A DNA stretch of 64,000 nucleotides from Strix aluco (Eukaryota; Chordata; Aves; Strigiformes; Strigidae), in contig NC_133955.1 of assembly GCF_031877795.1 (NCBI RefSeq), forward strand, positions 2,108,001-2,172,000. Reading direction: 5' to 3'. Numbering within the stretch: the stretch's first letter is position 1; every line of letters begins with the position of its first letter. The notes below the pieces were generated by a model that had not been told where the DNA came from, did no database searches, and worked only from the letters and a program-made list of their open reading frames with translations. Shown here one piece after another: positions 1 to 12,318 of the stretch. A program made the position numbers and the translations under genes.

Positions 1-708
1 TCAAATACATCCTTACGGAGAAAAATTTTCTTGCTCGTTGCTTTGACTTTCTGATTTATAAAGTACAATGGGGGAGAGCACAGTCTACTTGAAGTTCAGA
101 AAGATGGCACAAACTTGTATGCAAATTTTCTTCTCTCAGGATTCCTGACTTTTAAATATTTTTTAAATATTTCCCCCAGTCTCATAATTATGAAAGCATT
201 TGAGTGTTTCTTACCCGTTAGTAATAGTGCTGTTTTAAAATGATAACTTCATAGAGCACAAACTGGAATAGGGTTGGTTTAACCTCCAAAATGGAGATGC
301 AGTTGTGTTTGTGCCTCTTTAAAATGTCAGAATCAAATTCTGAAATACAGAAAAGCCATCTTTGGGGTTTTTTAACCTTCTGATGTAGAATCTCTTAGCT
401 GGTACTGTTTTAGGGTTCAGTGTGTGTTTGAGGAGCCGAGGTTCTATCATTCAAAAGTTCATAAATATTAAATCTCCCATAAACCCCAATGTGTGAATAT
501 TTCTAGTAGGAGTCTACAGCAAGCAAATACACATTTCTAAAATCATACCTGCGTTACTAATGCCCTGGTTGTGCAGTATGTGTCCCTAGTACTGGACGTA
601 ACGTCACTATTTGGTGTAACCCTTTGGTTTTAATAAGCCAGATGGGTAGAAGAACCCCAATTGTATTGCAGTGAGTGTTTTACATTCTGAGATGTTTTGT
701 TTGCACAG
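1..708 (+). other. Intron of KDM5B (3' part)
   Basis: AT-rich sequence ending in the TTTGTTTGCACAG acceptor. No coding or repeat signal was recognised. Confidence 0.7.
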
Positions 709-847
709 ACCACGGCAGTCACTGAGCAGTCTTGTCGCAGCAGTGAAAGAAATAGAGGAGATCCCAGCCTATCTCCCAAACGGTGTCGCCCTGAAAGACG
801 CGGTGCAGAAGGCCAAAGACTGGCTGCAGGAAGTGGAAGCTCTGCAG
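709..847 (+). CDS. KDM5B: KDM5B coding exon 1 of 8 in window (PLU-1 region)
   Basis: The acceptor is TTGCACAG before 709 and the donor is CAG/GTCTGT after 847. The exon enters at the third base of a codon and encodes 46 full residues including [20 protein letters not shown]. This is helical PLU-1-domain sequence. The donor is weak (GTCTGT), but the frame joins cleanly to the next exon. Confidence 0.93.
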
Positions 848-3800
848 GTCTGTAAACTGTGCTCTTGGCTTCGTGGTGAGGGATATAACCCCTGTCAGTT
901 TAACAGACCCACACTCTGGTGCGTGCGCTTGATGCTTCAGTATTGCACTGAATTAAGAATGCTTAATCTGTGACATCTGTTGCCCTAGACACGGTGCAGG
1001 TACGCTCGGAGGAGTGCTATTACTTTTACTTCTGTTTCTGGACCTGATTTGTATTTCTTCACCTTTGCAATTAACTGACTGCAATAAAATCTATTAACAA
1101 AAATCTAAAGTTAAAAAGATACCACACTATGGAACTTTACCTTAAATTTTGCTCAGTTGATTAGTAACAATTGCCTGGTAATCATATTTCTGTGTATCAT
1201 TCTGCACCTCACTGCATTCCTGAAACACATAGTATGGAGCAGGTTCTGTTGCTGACTCCTGAATAAACAAATCCCCTAAATCACTAATTTAGAAGATGCT
1301 AGAGCAAGCCTTCGTTTGCTTGACTAAACAAATAACTTTGCTCTAGCATCTTCTTAAAAAAAAAATAATCCTATTCCAGGAATATTCCTGATCACACCAG
1401 TGTCCTGTCCTTGTATTTTCTCCCGTTCTAAATGCACCTTTCTGGAGCGTACCTCAGGTGCTGTGCTGCAGGTGATGTCTCCCCAAGACCTGAGGATACA
1501 AGGATATTAACACTTACTGGTGGTGGAATTGCCTCTTCTGAGGCCCCATAGAATTCATTTGCTGTTTCCATATGTGTATCATTAGTGATATTTCAGACAT
1601 CCTGTGATGGAGAGGTATTCCTTCCTTTGTTAGCCGTTAAGCAGGGCCAGTCTCAAGGCTGTTTCTTGTTCTATTCCTGTGTGGTCAGCCTTCGGTTTCA
1701 TAGATTAAAATACTTGCAATTTTGTAGTAATTCTGTCTGAATTTTGAGGTGGAAGTTACTTGATTTCCTCCTCTTCCTTCCCTCTTCCCTCCACCCTCTT
1801 CCATTTTTAAGGCTTCTTCCAGCTTTGTGTGATTTCCATTTCCATGTTCACACTCTGAAATAAGTCTTCAGCTGAGCAAAAAGTTGATGGCAGAGAATGA
1901 AACCAGAGCCTGATAAAGAGGAAGGTTTTCACCTTGGCTTCTGGCACTTTCCAGTTTCCTCTCCTATTTTTTTAAGGTTCTTTGCATCTTTTACAGTCCA
2001 GTGGCAGCTTAATCTCCCCTCTTCTCTCTTCCCACTGCCCCCCTTGTGTTAGCACGATTGCTGTGCTGGTTCAAGCCCCAGTGAGCAGTCGTAGCCTGCA
2101 CCGACTGCTTGAAGTGGTTCATGGCTCAGCCTCACAAGTGCTCGAGCCAGGGGTCAGTGGGACTGCACGGGTCAGGAAAGGGTGGGACTGGGATAGCCCT
2201 GATTTCACATTTTGATAGAAGCTGCCAAGTATTTTCTGATATTTTCATTTGTCCTCATGTTTTTTCTATAAAGTGAACTCTGACCTGACTTACTAGTATT
2301 TTCAGGCCTATCTGACCTAAATTGGGCTTTTAATAAAAACTTATTTTGAGTTCAAGAAGCTTTTATTTAAAAAATTACTTGTCCTGGGCTTAAAAATTTT
2401 GAAGGAATAAAGTTCATGGAATGCTAACTTCTGCTTGAGGGCTGTCTCAAGAGGACTTAAGTGAATTGTTCTTGGCATTTGCTAATTTCATGGTTTGGAT
2501 TCTGAAATTCTGCCTCCTGAATATGGAAAAATGTGTCTGTATGTGCCAAGAGTTTTTGCTTCAGTTCTGCGAAGATTTTAGTAAATGCCTGCAGTCATTG
2601 TGACTTGCAGAAAGTTCTTGGTATCAGTACTTTGAGATTGGCTGCTAGAGATGTTGGGGGTGTTCTGGATGAATAGTGCTCGAGTCCCCCATCACTGCCT
2701 ATTTTAGAAATTACCTCTCAGTGCTGCTTTACTGCTGCACTTCTGACTGGGCTGCCTTAGGCACAGGCTGCTACGTGAACGCACAGAGATCGCTTTCAAA
2801 TGGCTCATTGGATGCTTGAGATGGTTCCTTGCTTTAGGCATGGCAGGGACTGGGTTAGACTTGCCTTCTGGGCCTATTTCAAAATTATTTTGATTTTCTG
2901 CTGTGAATGCAGATTGTTAGATTGGCAGTCTGCTTATATTGTTGGCAGTGTCCTTTTTTTTTTTTTTAAACTGTCATTTGGTAAGTGTATTTCCACCCCC
3001 CCACACCCCCACCCCAAGTGTTTTATTAGTTTTGTCTGTGCACTTAATGACTAGAGCATGGGAAGCACAAATGCTGGAGTAACAGCGATAGAGGTGACTG
3101 AAGTGTCTTGGCAGTAAATTCGTTTTTACCAGCTCTACCTTCAGTTAATCTAAATGACTTGCTGATTCATGGAAGTGGTATATTTTATATACATCAAGCA
3201 TTTCTTACTTTGTAATTTGCCAGGTTGGAGGACGCGTGCCTGTACTGGACACACTAGCAGAACTTGTCACAAGAGGTCGATCTATTCCAGTGCATCTGGA
3301 CTACCTGCCGAGGCTGGAGTCCTTGGTGTCAGAAGTTCAAGCATGGAAGGAGTGTGCAGCTAACACATTTCTGTGCGAGAACTCCCCCTATTCTCTTCTG
3401 GAGGTAAGAGATCTCAGCTCTAGGGAAGACCGCCGTTCATACCACAGCAGAACCACATCAGAGTTACACTATTAACTCATGAAGTAGCAGTAAATATTAA
3501 GTATATTTGCAGAATTGTTTTAGGTTTATATTACTTATTTTAAGATTAGATTGACCTATGCTTTTAATGATAAATTTAAACTTTTTAAATGCTTAAGATT
3601 TAGCTGTACTTTTTCTATGCTTTTTAATCAGTGGCTAATGAGAGCATGCCGTGCCACAGTCTGACATTTTCAGTATAAATATGGGAATATTGACATATTT
3701 ATGGCACTGAATTTACTTCAGCACGTTAAGCTGCAGCTGCTGGAGTGCAGGTTCAAACCCGCTTCATCCACCTCCAGTTTAGCTGTGATAAGGGTGAGGC

Positions 3801-6800
3801 TGTAGCTGCTTTCGCTGGCCCTCTGAATCTGTTGCTGCACGTGTGTGAACACCTGCAGTTCTTGAGCAATCCACACCCTCTAGCCTACGCTGAGCCCCTC
3901 TTACACCCCCCCACCCCCTCGCCCTCCTCTCTTTGTTAGTACAGAGAGAAATGCAGGGCAGCCCCTGAAATCCTGGTCTTGCAGCTTAAATTGCCTGGAG
4001 GCTATTCAGTGTGTCAGCTGTCTCTATATACCAGCAATCTGAATGAAACATGGAGATGTTTCTGGTCTGCCTATTTTATAAAATTGAATTTTTAACCTTC
4101 CAGCTCTCCCCATTTTCCAGATAACCTCATCCTAGTCCCCCAAATCTTTGATGGAAACAACTGCAGGAATCGCTGTTCTCACCAGTCATATGTGGCTGTG
4201 TTAGGGCAGGGTGAATGCGTTAGAGGTGTTGCAGCAATACTGCTCTTCTGTCCGTCAGGTGTTGTGTCCCCGGTGTGATATTGGAATGCTGAATCTGAAG
4301 AGAAAGCAGAAGAAGTTGAAGGAGCCAGTGCCGAGTGGAAAGAAGAAAAGCACTAAGCTAGAGACTCTGAGTGACTTGGAAAGGGCACTCTCTGAGAGCA
4401 AAGATACTGCATCTGCGGTATGTGCTTTAAGATTTTTTTCGAACTGGAGTTTCTTCTAATTTCTGCAAATCTTTGTTTACGTTTGCCTCTCATGCAGAAG
4501 TGTTACTTTCCACTCTTTCCTGCTTGCTGTGCTGTTCTGCAGAAGGACTTCTAAGACTGCGCCTTTCTGTGCTTGTTTCAGACTTTCCAAAATTGCTCTT
4601 AGTGGAAAAAATGTGTGTTGTCTTTGTGCGTGAAGTAGCCTTACAGTTTGCCAGGCAGTGTCCGTAGCCTAACAAAGCAGAGGAAGATAAGAAATTGAGA
4701 TCTATTTTCCTCCACCATACCAAAACCTCATTAAAGATAGGATAGGGTTTTCCCAAGTCTGGTCCCTTCAAAGAACACAATAACCCAAAACTATTTATAA
4801 TTAAAATAAACACCATAAATAATTTAAAGAAAACCTCATGCATTATGAAGTCAATAAAACACTAGTTCTGGATGGAGCAGACTTAGTCACGGGTGGTGAA
4901 GTGCTTCGTCCCAAGAGACCTATTTCAGAGACTCCACCACGGTCAGATTAAACAATGTCCCATGATTAATGAGGAGCGATAGACTGGTTTGGTAGGGTTT
5001 GAACAGAATTGTCCCTTTAGCTATGGGACATTTGAGTTTTAACCTGTGGCAGCTACTTGAGACCTGTATGTTCAGTGCTTTGGCTTTGGCCTCTCTTGTC
5101 TGGAAATCCAGACTTACAGACTGTGTCCTCTGAATCACACCCCCTTCTCCTCTTTGACTAGATAATCTCTCGTAATAGTTGGAGAGAGAGAAAGATACTC
5201 ACATGCACTGCACCCAGGAAAACACATTCATTTAGTGTGGCAGGTTTTGCCTCTGACCCGAGGGGAAGAGGAACCTCCTTACAGTGAAGGTTTGGATCCT
5301 CTCACAACCCAGCGCTGGAGCTGCGGTGCTGAGCACCCGTGTGTGTGTCATGGGGTGTGCTGTGCCCGAGTCCCCTCTCTGCCCACGCAGGACACAGTTG
5401 TCTTAATTTTTGCATATCTGATTTTTCTCTATAGTCATCACATTTCAAGGCCATGATATGTGAAATAACTGCTTTTTATATATTTTAAACCCTTCTGTAT
5501 ACATTTATTTTTATATACGTAATAAAACGCATAGAATTTATAAGTTGCAGCTGCTACTAATAGCCTTTATGAAACAAATATATTGCTCTCTTTAATAGCA
5601 GCTAATGCTAAAGATTCCTGAAAAAAAGGATCACGAGCAAGTGTAGAAAGGACAAACAACACATTCAGGAGAACACCTGAATTTCACTTGGTGTTTACAA
5701 ACCCCAGCAGCGAGTACATGGATCAGGGTACGGCCCTGTGCACTTGACAGTCTGTGCAAGGGAGTTACCAGAGATGCATTTGTATTTCTAAAAACTGCCC
5801 AGATGTGTGTCAGGATTATGCAGAGTCAGACTGTGTATCTGAGAGACACATTCACAGAGAAGTACCTGCAAGCCAAATCTTGTTTCAGCATCTAAGCTGC
5901 TTTAATGAAGGTAATGTTTTTGTAGTACAGAACATGAAGGATTTGGAACAGAGAGGAAGGGAGAGAGTTAGGAGGATATTTTTTTGCAAAGGAGTGTTTT
6001 GTATCTGTGGGCCTGATGAGAAAACAGAAGGAAACTGGCCACATAACTGCACATCCTAATAACTGCTTTGCTTCAGACTTCCAAAGCCTTGAAGGCGTAG
6101 AGGGGTGAGGAGCTTCTTACCGATGCGAAACACTCGCTGGCATAGCTGAAGAGTGTGACTGTGCAGAGGTCATCGTGTTTCTAGTGAGCGATGTTCCTTT
6201 CGAGATTACATCCCTTTCTTTGAACTCCCTTTTAGATGGCTACGCTTGGGGAAGCCCGATTAAAGGAGATGGAAGCGTTGCGTTCTCTGCGAGCAGCAAA
6301 CGAAGTGAAGGTGTTGTCAAGTGAAGAGGACGCAGAGCTGAAAGTCTGTCTGTGCCAGAAGGAGCCGGCTGCCCCGATGATACAGTGTGAACTCTGCAGA
6401 GGGTTCTTCCATACCGGCTGCGTTTCCGTGCCCAGTGCTTTGCAGGGACCTCGCGTGTGGCTCTGTCCACACTGTCATCGATCAGAAAAGCCGCCTTTAG
6501 AGAAGATCTTACCGCTGCTGGCCTCCTTGCAGCGCATCCGCGTGCGGCTTCCCGAGGGGGATGCTTTACGGTATATGATCGAGAGAACTGTGAACTGGCA
6601 GCACAGAGCACAACAAATGTTATATTCAGGGAATCTAAAACTTATACAAGACAAAGTTGGCTCAGGATTACTGTACAACAGATGGCAAGCCACAGCAGGC
6701 CAATTGCCAGAGACAAACAAGGTGAGGCTGAGCTGTTTCTGGGTTTCCTGGCGGTGGGTGGTGTGTGGTCAGCAAGAACAGTCTGTAACACCTCTCGGGG

Positions 6801-9800
6801 TTTTGGGTTCGTTGTATCAGCATACAGATCCTGGCAAGGCAAACTCTGTGTTGCTTCACTGATAGAAAGAGTTGGGGTTCTGCCCTGACAGCCAGGACGT
6901 GTGTGTCCTCCAGCAGCAGCTTCGTGTTCTCCTGATGGAGTCTTGGGAACAATCGCTCTAAAGGGTCTATTTTCTGTGCTCCTCCTCCCAGCTCCTACGC
7001 TCTGATGGGACACTATTCATGACAGAGTTGCTGCAGCTATTGTTTCTAGAGTGCTTAGTATTCAGTTAGTCTTTATATTCTGTTCTTACAAGTATTTCAG
7101 TTTTAAGTGTTGAGAATTAGGAACAGAGGCACAAACTGTCCAGGGCGTTACCAGCTTAGCTCAGATGAGGTTGTTTTCAGCAGGGTGTCTTCATCCATTA
7201 CTGCTCCTCCTTCTCCTTATCACTTAGACTAGAACTCCTAAGCTGAATATTCTGCTGATATTACTGAGTTAAGCTACAGTAACTGTTTCAGGTGTGGTCA
7301 TGAAGGAGTTTCAAACTTGCAGTAAAGACCTTTCAGCAGAAAGCGCAGGGAAAGTGGGAAATGGGTTAAACATTTCTAGTTTTCCTAAAATAATAAATGC
7401 AGAAAAAATCTGAAATAAAAGATCTGTGCAGCATAAAGAACATAAAACACCCCAGAGTGAAATGCACCCTGTTGCTTTTACTTTCTGATTGAAACCCCTT
7501 AGTTTTGCTAGTCCAACCCTGTTACAGTTACTCTGTGTGTTTGTGTTTTCATGCTCAGTTACGGAAAAACATAAAATGTGCCACACATACTTGAAGAGGT
7601 ATTGTAGTTGCTTCTCCAGTAACTCAGCTATACCAAGTTGCTTGGGTTGAACAAATTTTTCAAATAGGCAAGCATAGTTTTAGAAATTAAGATGATGTTT
7701 AGGCATCTAAGAGAATTCTTCTGGCAATTTATCTTTGAAAGAATCTTTTTACTAGAGCAGCCAGTATAGCGGAAAAAAGCTGGGCAAGATTTTGGGCATG
7801 TAAGTTGATATGTGGGTCAGAAATGGAAACAGTAAGCTTAGTTTTATTAGCAGAATTTTTATTAGCTCAGTGTGGCACCATGAGGTTCCTCCAACCTGAA
7901 AGCAGTCTAACCATTTATGTGTGGTCTGGAGCTCAAGTCAGTAAACCTCCTAAATCAAGGTGACTCTAGCAGAGCCAGTTCAGGTCCTTGTGACCGCATT
8001 TCCCAATCAGAAGTCCCTGGGAAGCTCAACAGAAGAGCGTCTGACCACGTGCTTGGGTCCCTCGCTGTGCCTGAGCTCAGGAGCCTTCCTGGAGACAGTG
8101 GTGCTGCGGGCAGGTCAGAGGTGGCTCCAGAGCTGGCTTGGCACAGGCACTGAGCTACAGCTTTGGTCTCGATGGATTTGAGGTGGTTTTTCAGTGAATC
8201 CAGTGTCTCAGCATTGCTGTCCTGTCCTCTAACAATTCTATTTTCCCTGTTATCTGGGGTAATCCAACACTTACTCTCCCAGAGAAGCCTGTAGCAGTAA
8301 CCGCTGGACTTGGGCTTCTTTGGCACTGGCCAAAGTGAAGAACGTGGAGCATTTAGAGAGTTTGAAAAATTCACTTTAAAAGAGCTGTGAGAATTGATGA
8401 GAGCCAGATTTTGAAAGGAGCCCAGACACCTGCATTAGTGAGGTAGACGATATTTTGGAATGCTTCTGGGGAGATGCCTTTCTGACACTTGTGAGTCCAA
8501 AACTGACACTTGCTGGCTTGCGTAAGTGACCTTTGCATAAGTGAGTGCATGTTTTGCCATTGGCATCTCTTCTGCGCCTGCTGAGGTAGAGAGAAGTGCT
8601 TCAAAACAGTTAGATGTCTCATCGGATCAAGGCAGTGAGAAATCACTTCTTTATTGTGAACAAAAGGAGGAAGCCCTCACTTCCACAGGTCTGGGATGAT
8701 CCCTGGGTTGTCTCTGCTCCACAGGCTCGTTTGCCTCTGGTAGAGGATGCGCTAGGGCCAGTTTCTGATCGCTGTGGAAATGACAATTCACAGCTAAGAA
8801 TTCTGGCAATAAAGTTGCTTTTGCCTATTTTCAGGTGTAGGATGAAGGATTTGGGTGTATTAGATTGAGCAGTTTCCAGGAATACAAGATTTAAACAATT
8901 GTAAGAGAAACAAGCATTGATTCTGTTGCAGTTATTTGACACTTCAAACCCACATGTTTAGTGAAAATATCTATGTATTTTGTTTTCTTTTATAGGTTTC
9001 CCAGACAATTGGAGCAATGTCATTCTCCATGCCTCATGACTGGGATAACAGAACCATATATTTACATTCTCCATTTTCTACAGGACAGCACTGCATCCCA
9101 CTTCATGGTTTGTAATCTTCACTTTGATTTTTCCCCCCCCCCGCCTTCGCTTTTTTCCCCTGTGTTTGGTGAAGGAGAGAGGGTTTCCTGGTCAACAGGA
9201 GATGGCTGAGGCAGGGAGTCATGTGGCTGCACAGTGTGTCTGGTTGCTTCTCCATCCCCTCAGCAACTTTGGAACTTTATGTCCAGCTTTGGCGGAGGGG
9301 TAAATTTCTCAATGATACAAATTTCCCACGTGTCATGAAAAGATGTGGCGTGATAGGACAAGAGGGTATCGGTGGAGAGCTGGCCCCTTCCCACATGCCC
9401 AGCACACAGCGGGCTGTGGCCAGCCAAAGGGGCTGCAGGAGCGGGAAATGGAGGGGAGAGACCATTTAATTGTAGAAGGTGGATGGGAACAACGTAGGGA
9501 AGTGGTACTGGAGACCATGGGGTACTTAATCCGCAGGACATGAGTCCACGTAAGTTTTGCTGCAGCACAACTGTCAGAGTCACAGAGTTCTCTCAGCTGC
9601 TGTGGCTGCTGCTGTGCAGGTTCGCTCAGTGCAGGTCCAGCTTCCTTCCTAGCTTTGTGTTCATTGGACTAACACAGACGTGCTATAAATTACATGGTTT
9701 TACTGTAAAAAGTTATTTATCATTTCTTTCCTCATGATGCATAATACTCCAAGGACACAGGTCTAGCCTTACCTTCATGTTTTCAAGTCAGTGAAGCTTA

Positions 9801-12318
9801 GTCCATACTAATATTGCACAAGACACTTCAGTTTAACGTTACAGTTAAAATCAAACAAGGCAGTTTTGTACAACCAGGTTTATTTTTCAGGCCATATTTG
9901 AGTTGTACTGAATACTATATTAAAAAGCTGTTATTTAGATGATGATTTGGGCCCCCCCTTGTTGTGACTATTTCAAAAGCCCAGTGCCAAGTTTTGAAGC
10001 TCGATAGCAGCAGTGGCTGGTCACTGCACAGCAGGACTCAGTTGCAAGGCTCATCTCCTCAGCTTTTTTTCCTCTCCTCTCTTGGTTTCACTTACGGATT
10101 TCACTCAGTTTGTTCACTGTACCCACTTGTTATATAGTGAGGGGATCATCACAGTTCTTGTAGCTTCAGAAGCGGGAGAAATTGCCAGGAATGATGGCAA
10201 CTGCTTGTTCTCCAACCAGCAAGAAATGCAAGCATGTAAGGCTTACTGAGCCACAGTGCAGTAACTTTGGTGCAAGCCTTTATCTTTCTTAACCCTGCTG
10301 TTAAAAATGAGCCATGAAGAGGGAACAGAGAAAGAGTTAATTCATACAGTTGCAGATTTAAAAAAGTCTTTCACAGTTTTTTGTTAATGTGCTACCAGAG
10401 AAGAATTTTCATTATCTGTGCAGTTCTCATCAGTGCTGACACTGAAGAATTCCTTTTCTCCTCTCTCCCTGTCTTTCATAATAGTCATTAGCACAGAGCT
10501 GGATGAGCTGATGATGGAAGCCCAGCTGCTACAGGTTTCTCTGCCTGAAATACAGGAGCTGTACCAGATCCTATTCACAAAGCAAAGCCCTGTTTTGCAA
10601 ACAGAGCAGAGGTCATCCATCGGACCGACAAATGAAAAGGCAAGTGTCTGACAACAGCAGTGAGATTGGGGTCACGTTGGAGTAGAGGCTCTGCCTGAAC
10701 CCATAAGCTTTACAAAGAGGCTTGTGTGTGTGTCTGTACTTCCATGAAAATATAGTTTCCTTGTTCAAAAGGGGTCAAAAAGTTGGTAACTTAACAAATT
10801 TGTTACAAACTATTGCATGTAATTTGTGGCCTAATGTATTTTTTGCAGTTTGAATCTGTTTTTTATGGCCACTCTTTTAAGTACATCTATCCTAATTTGA
10901 CTCTTGTCCTGAGTTGAAGAGGCTTTCTGAGAGAGCTGCCTCTGAAGCAGTGGACTCAGAGGCAGGAAATGAGAATCTTTTTTTCTATAAATTCTGTCAC
11001 TGGGGTGTGACCCTATCCTTTGTGCCCCTTACATACCCTGCTTCTGCTGAAAAGGCATCACTCTGTCAAACAGTGCACTTCTACTTAAGCCTATTCCTAA
11101 GAGCAGGGTATGGAATAAGAGGATAATGAGTGTTAGTTGCATACTTAAAATTTTGCCAAAATCTCTTTCCAACAGAATGAGTGTTGCCGAGGAAAAAAGG
11201 ATGGAATTAGTTACATGGAGAGAAAACTAAAGCGGCGTTTCGAGAGAGAGAGCTTCTGTGATGAGAAGAGAGCAAGAGTAAAAAAAATGAGAACACCCAA
11301 AAAGAAGAAACTGAAACTGAATCACTCAAAGGATCTCTGCACTAACAAACTGGAGAGAGAGCGGGAGCGTCTCTTTGAGATGCAGCGTTCCAGTGAAAGC
11401 CACTTGCTTCCCTCAGACATGTCATTCTCTGAGCAGGAGGATTCTGAGGATGAAGATGCCATCTGCCCCGCTGTGAATTGTCTCCAGCCTGAGGGAGATG
11501 AGGTCAGTAGGGGCAGACCCGCCGTGGTGCTCTGAGTGCTGGCGTATTCAGATGACCTGAAACTGTTTGACTGCAGAAATACTATTTACAGAGAGAGCAT
11601 GAGGCACTTAGTAACCCAGAGACAGGGTCTGCCGCTGCTGGGACACGTTTAGTAACAAACTGTCCCACCTTCTCCAAGAGCAGCCGTGCAGCTGGGCCTG
11701 GGGAAGGCAGTGGACATCAAAATGTCTGCACGGAATTGGAAGGAGGAGGTGGGGACTGTGCAGACACCGTATTCATCTCTGCTCTTGAAGTCCAGGTGTA
11801 GATAGACTTGACGGGCTGCAGCCTTTCTGGGGATGGGGCAGTGCCTTGGAGCTCTGCACAGGCCCACCCGTACTGGAACATGAGAAGAGGGACATCCAGG
11901 TGGCTGGGGAGGGCCATGGGGAAGTTGCCCTCCACAACCTCGCTACAGGTGGGAAAGCAACAGGAGGGGTGAGGGAAGCGTGTGCCCTTCTCTCAGCTTC
12001 AGAGGGGCTGGACTGCAGCAGTCCAGAGACCAGTGAGCATGAGTTGAATATCCAGCACTGGCCAGCTGTAGAATGGGACATTTTGGGCTCATTTAAATAG
12101 CTTAAAAGCCCCAAAATGACTAATGAATGCTGTATTTGCTTGGTCCTTCTCTGAACACCAGTATGTCTGTTCTTTGTTAGGTGGATTGGGTCCAGTGTGA
12201 CGGCAGCTGCAACCAGTGGTTCCACCAGGTGTGTGTGGGCATCTCTCCAGAAATGGCAGAGAAGGAGGACTACATCTGCATCAGCTGCACTGGGAAGGAC
12301 TCTCAATACCGGAAGTAA
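709..12318 (+). CDS. KDM5B: KDM5B, lysine-specific demethylase 5B, 3' part (last eight coding exons)
   Basis: This is the C-terminal third of an H3K4me3/me2 demethylase that acts in the nucleus as a transcriptional corepressor. Coding exons are 709-847, 3224-3403, 4259-4417, 6236-6721, 8996-9107, 10485-10639, 11176-11502 and 12181-12318. They join in frame to give 564 residues plus a partial first codon. Seen in order: the end of the PLU-1 helical region, a C4HC3 PHD2 finger, a basic stretch ([13 protein letters not shown]), an acidic stretch (EQEDSEDED) and a C-terminal PHD3 finger. The human protein is about 1544 residues (recalled), so this is roughly residues 980 to the end. Catalytic JmjN/JmjC, ARID and PHD1 lie upstream of the window. 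Assignment to KDM5B rather than KDM5A/C/D rests on recall of stretches such as [20 protein letters not shown] and [12 protein letters not shown] at the C-terminus; KDM5C diverges in the linker. I see no frameshift or stop. One intron uses a GC donor. Confidence 0.96.
848..3223 (+). other. Intron of KDM5B
   Basis: No exon is supported inside. It holds the 17-bp inverted repeat at 1291-1354 and a short C-rich tract near 2995-3015. The rest is unremarkable. Confidence 0.75.
1291..1354. repeat. Perfect 17-bp inverted repeat with a 30-base loop
   Basis: The left arm AGAAGATGCTAGAGCAA at 1291-1307 is the exact reverse complement of 1338-1354. Pairing continues outward with a one-base bulge (TTT against AAA). 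It could fold into a long stable hairpin in the KDM5B pre-mRNA. Confidence 0.85.
3224..3403 (+). CDS. KDM5B: KDM5B coding exon 2 of 8 in window (PLU-1 region)
   Basis: Exactly 60 codons in phase 0, from [18 protein letters not shown] to NSPYSLLE. The acceptor is TTTGCCAG and the donor is GAG/GTAAGA. The ILE-type helical repeats and conserved [10 protein letters not shown] stretch are characteristic of the KDM5 PLU-1 domain. Confidence 0.95.
4259..4417 (+). CDS. KDM5B: KDM5B coding exon 3 of 8 in window
   Basis: Exactly 53 codons in phase 0. It begins VLCPRCDIG, the conserved KDM5 cysteine pair that follows the SLLE helix, and continues with a lysine-rich segment ([11 protein letters not shown]) and LSDLERAL. 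The acceptor is CCGTCAG and the donor is GCG/GTATGT. Confidence 0.95.
6236..6721 (+). CDS. KDM5B: KDM5B coding exon 4 of 8 in window (contains PHD2)
   Basis: 162 codons in phase 0, starting [15 protein letters not shown] (this ATG is internal, not a start). Codons 38-80, about 6347-6475, make a C4HC3 PHD finger: CLC, CELC, HTGC and CPHC ligands are all present. This is KDM5 PHD2, a finger with less settled function than PHD1 and PHD3. After it come the [20 protein letters not shown] helix and a conserved tail ending PETNK. The acceptor is CTTTTAG and the donor is AAG/GTGAGG. Confidence 0.96.
8996..9107 (+). CDS. KDM5B: KDM5B coding exon 5 of 8 in window
   Basis: 37 codons plus one base, reading [18 protein letters not shown] and [14 protein letters not shown]. 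The acceptor is TTTTATAG. The donor is ATG/GTTTGT, a poor match to consensus, but the next exon completes the split codon as valine and stays in frame with the family sequence. A C-rich tract lies just downstream at about 9133-9143. Confidence 0.9.
10485..10639 (+). CDS. KDM5B: KDM5B coding exon 6 of 8 in window (GC donor at its end)
   Basis: The exon completes a split codon and then reads [20 protein letters not shown] to PTNEK. This helix-rich segment ([14 protein letters not shown]) is well conserved in KDM5B. The acceptor is CATAATAG. The only donor that keeps frame is AAG/GCAAGT at 10640, a GC-AG intron with otherwise strong U1 complementarity. Confidence 0.9.
11176..11502 (+). CDS. KDM5B: KDM5B coding exon 7 of 8 in window (NLS-like region, start of PHD3)
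   Basis: 109 codons in phase 0, starting [10 protein letters not shown]. It carries a strongly basic stretch ([14 protein letters not shown], likely a nuclear localisation signal by inference), an arginine/glutamate-rich helix, then an acidic run (EQEDSEDED). The first two PHD3 zinc ligands, in CPAVNC, start at about 11464. The acceptor is TTCCAACAG and the donor is GAG/GTCAGT. Confidence 0.95.
12181..12318 (+). CDS. KDM5B: KDM5B last coding exon (rest of PHD3, stop codon)
   Basis: 45 codons plus TAA. It supplies the remaining PHD3 ligands: CDGSC, HQVC and CISC. Tryptophans at exon residues 3 and 13 keep the ten-residue spacing of the H3K4me3 aromatic cage described for KDM5A PHD3 (W1625/W1635, recalled). 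This suggests the reader function is kept. The protein ends SQYRK; recalled human KDM5B ends APSRK. Confidence 0.96.
   Translation: MDWVQCDGSCNQWFHQVCVGISPEMAEKEDYICISCTGKDSQYRK

Noticed and set aside
1291-1354. Calling the hairpin a microRNA gene
   Set aside because: Only the stem is visible. The 30-base loop and 17-bp stem are short for a precursor, and there are no expression data.
6236-6238. Treating the ATG at 6236 as a start codon
   Set aside because: It follows a good AG acceptor and continues the KDM5B frame from the previous exon, so the methionine is internal.
11773-12306. A 177-residue open frame on the minus strand over the KDM5B last exon
   Set aside because: It is the antisense shadow of the PHD3-coding exon and the intron before it.
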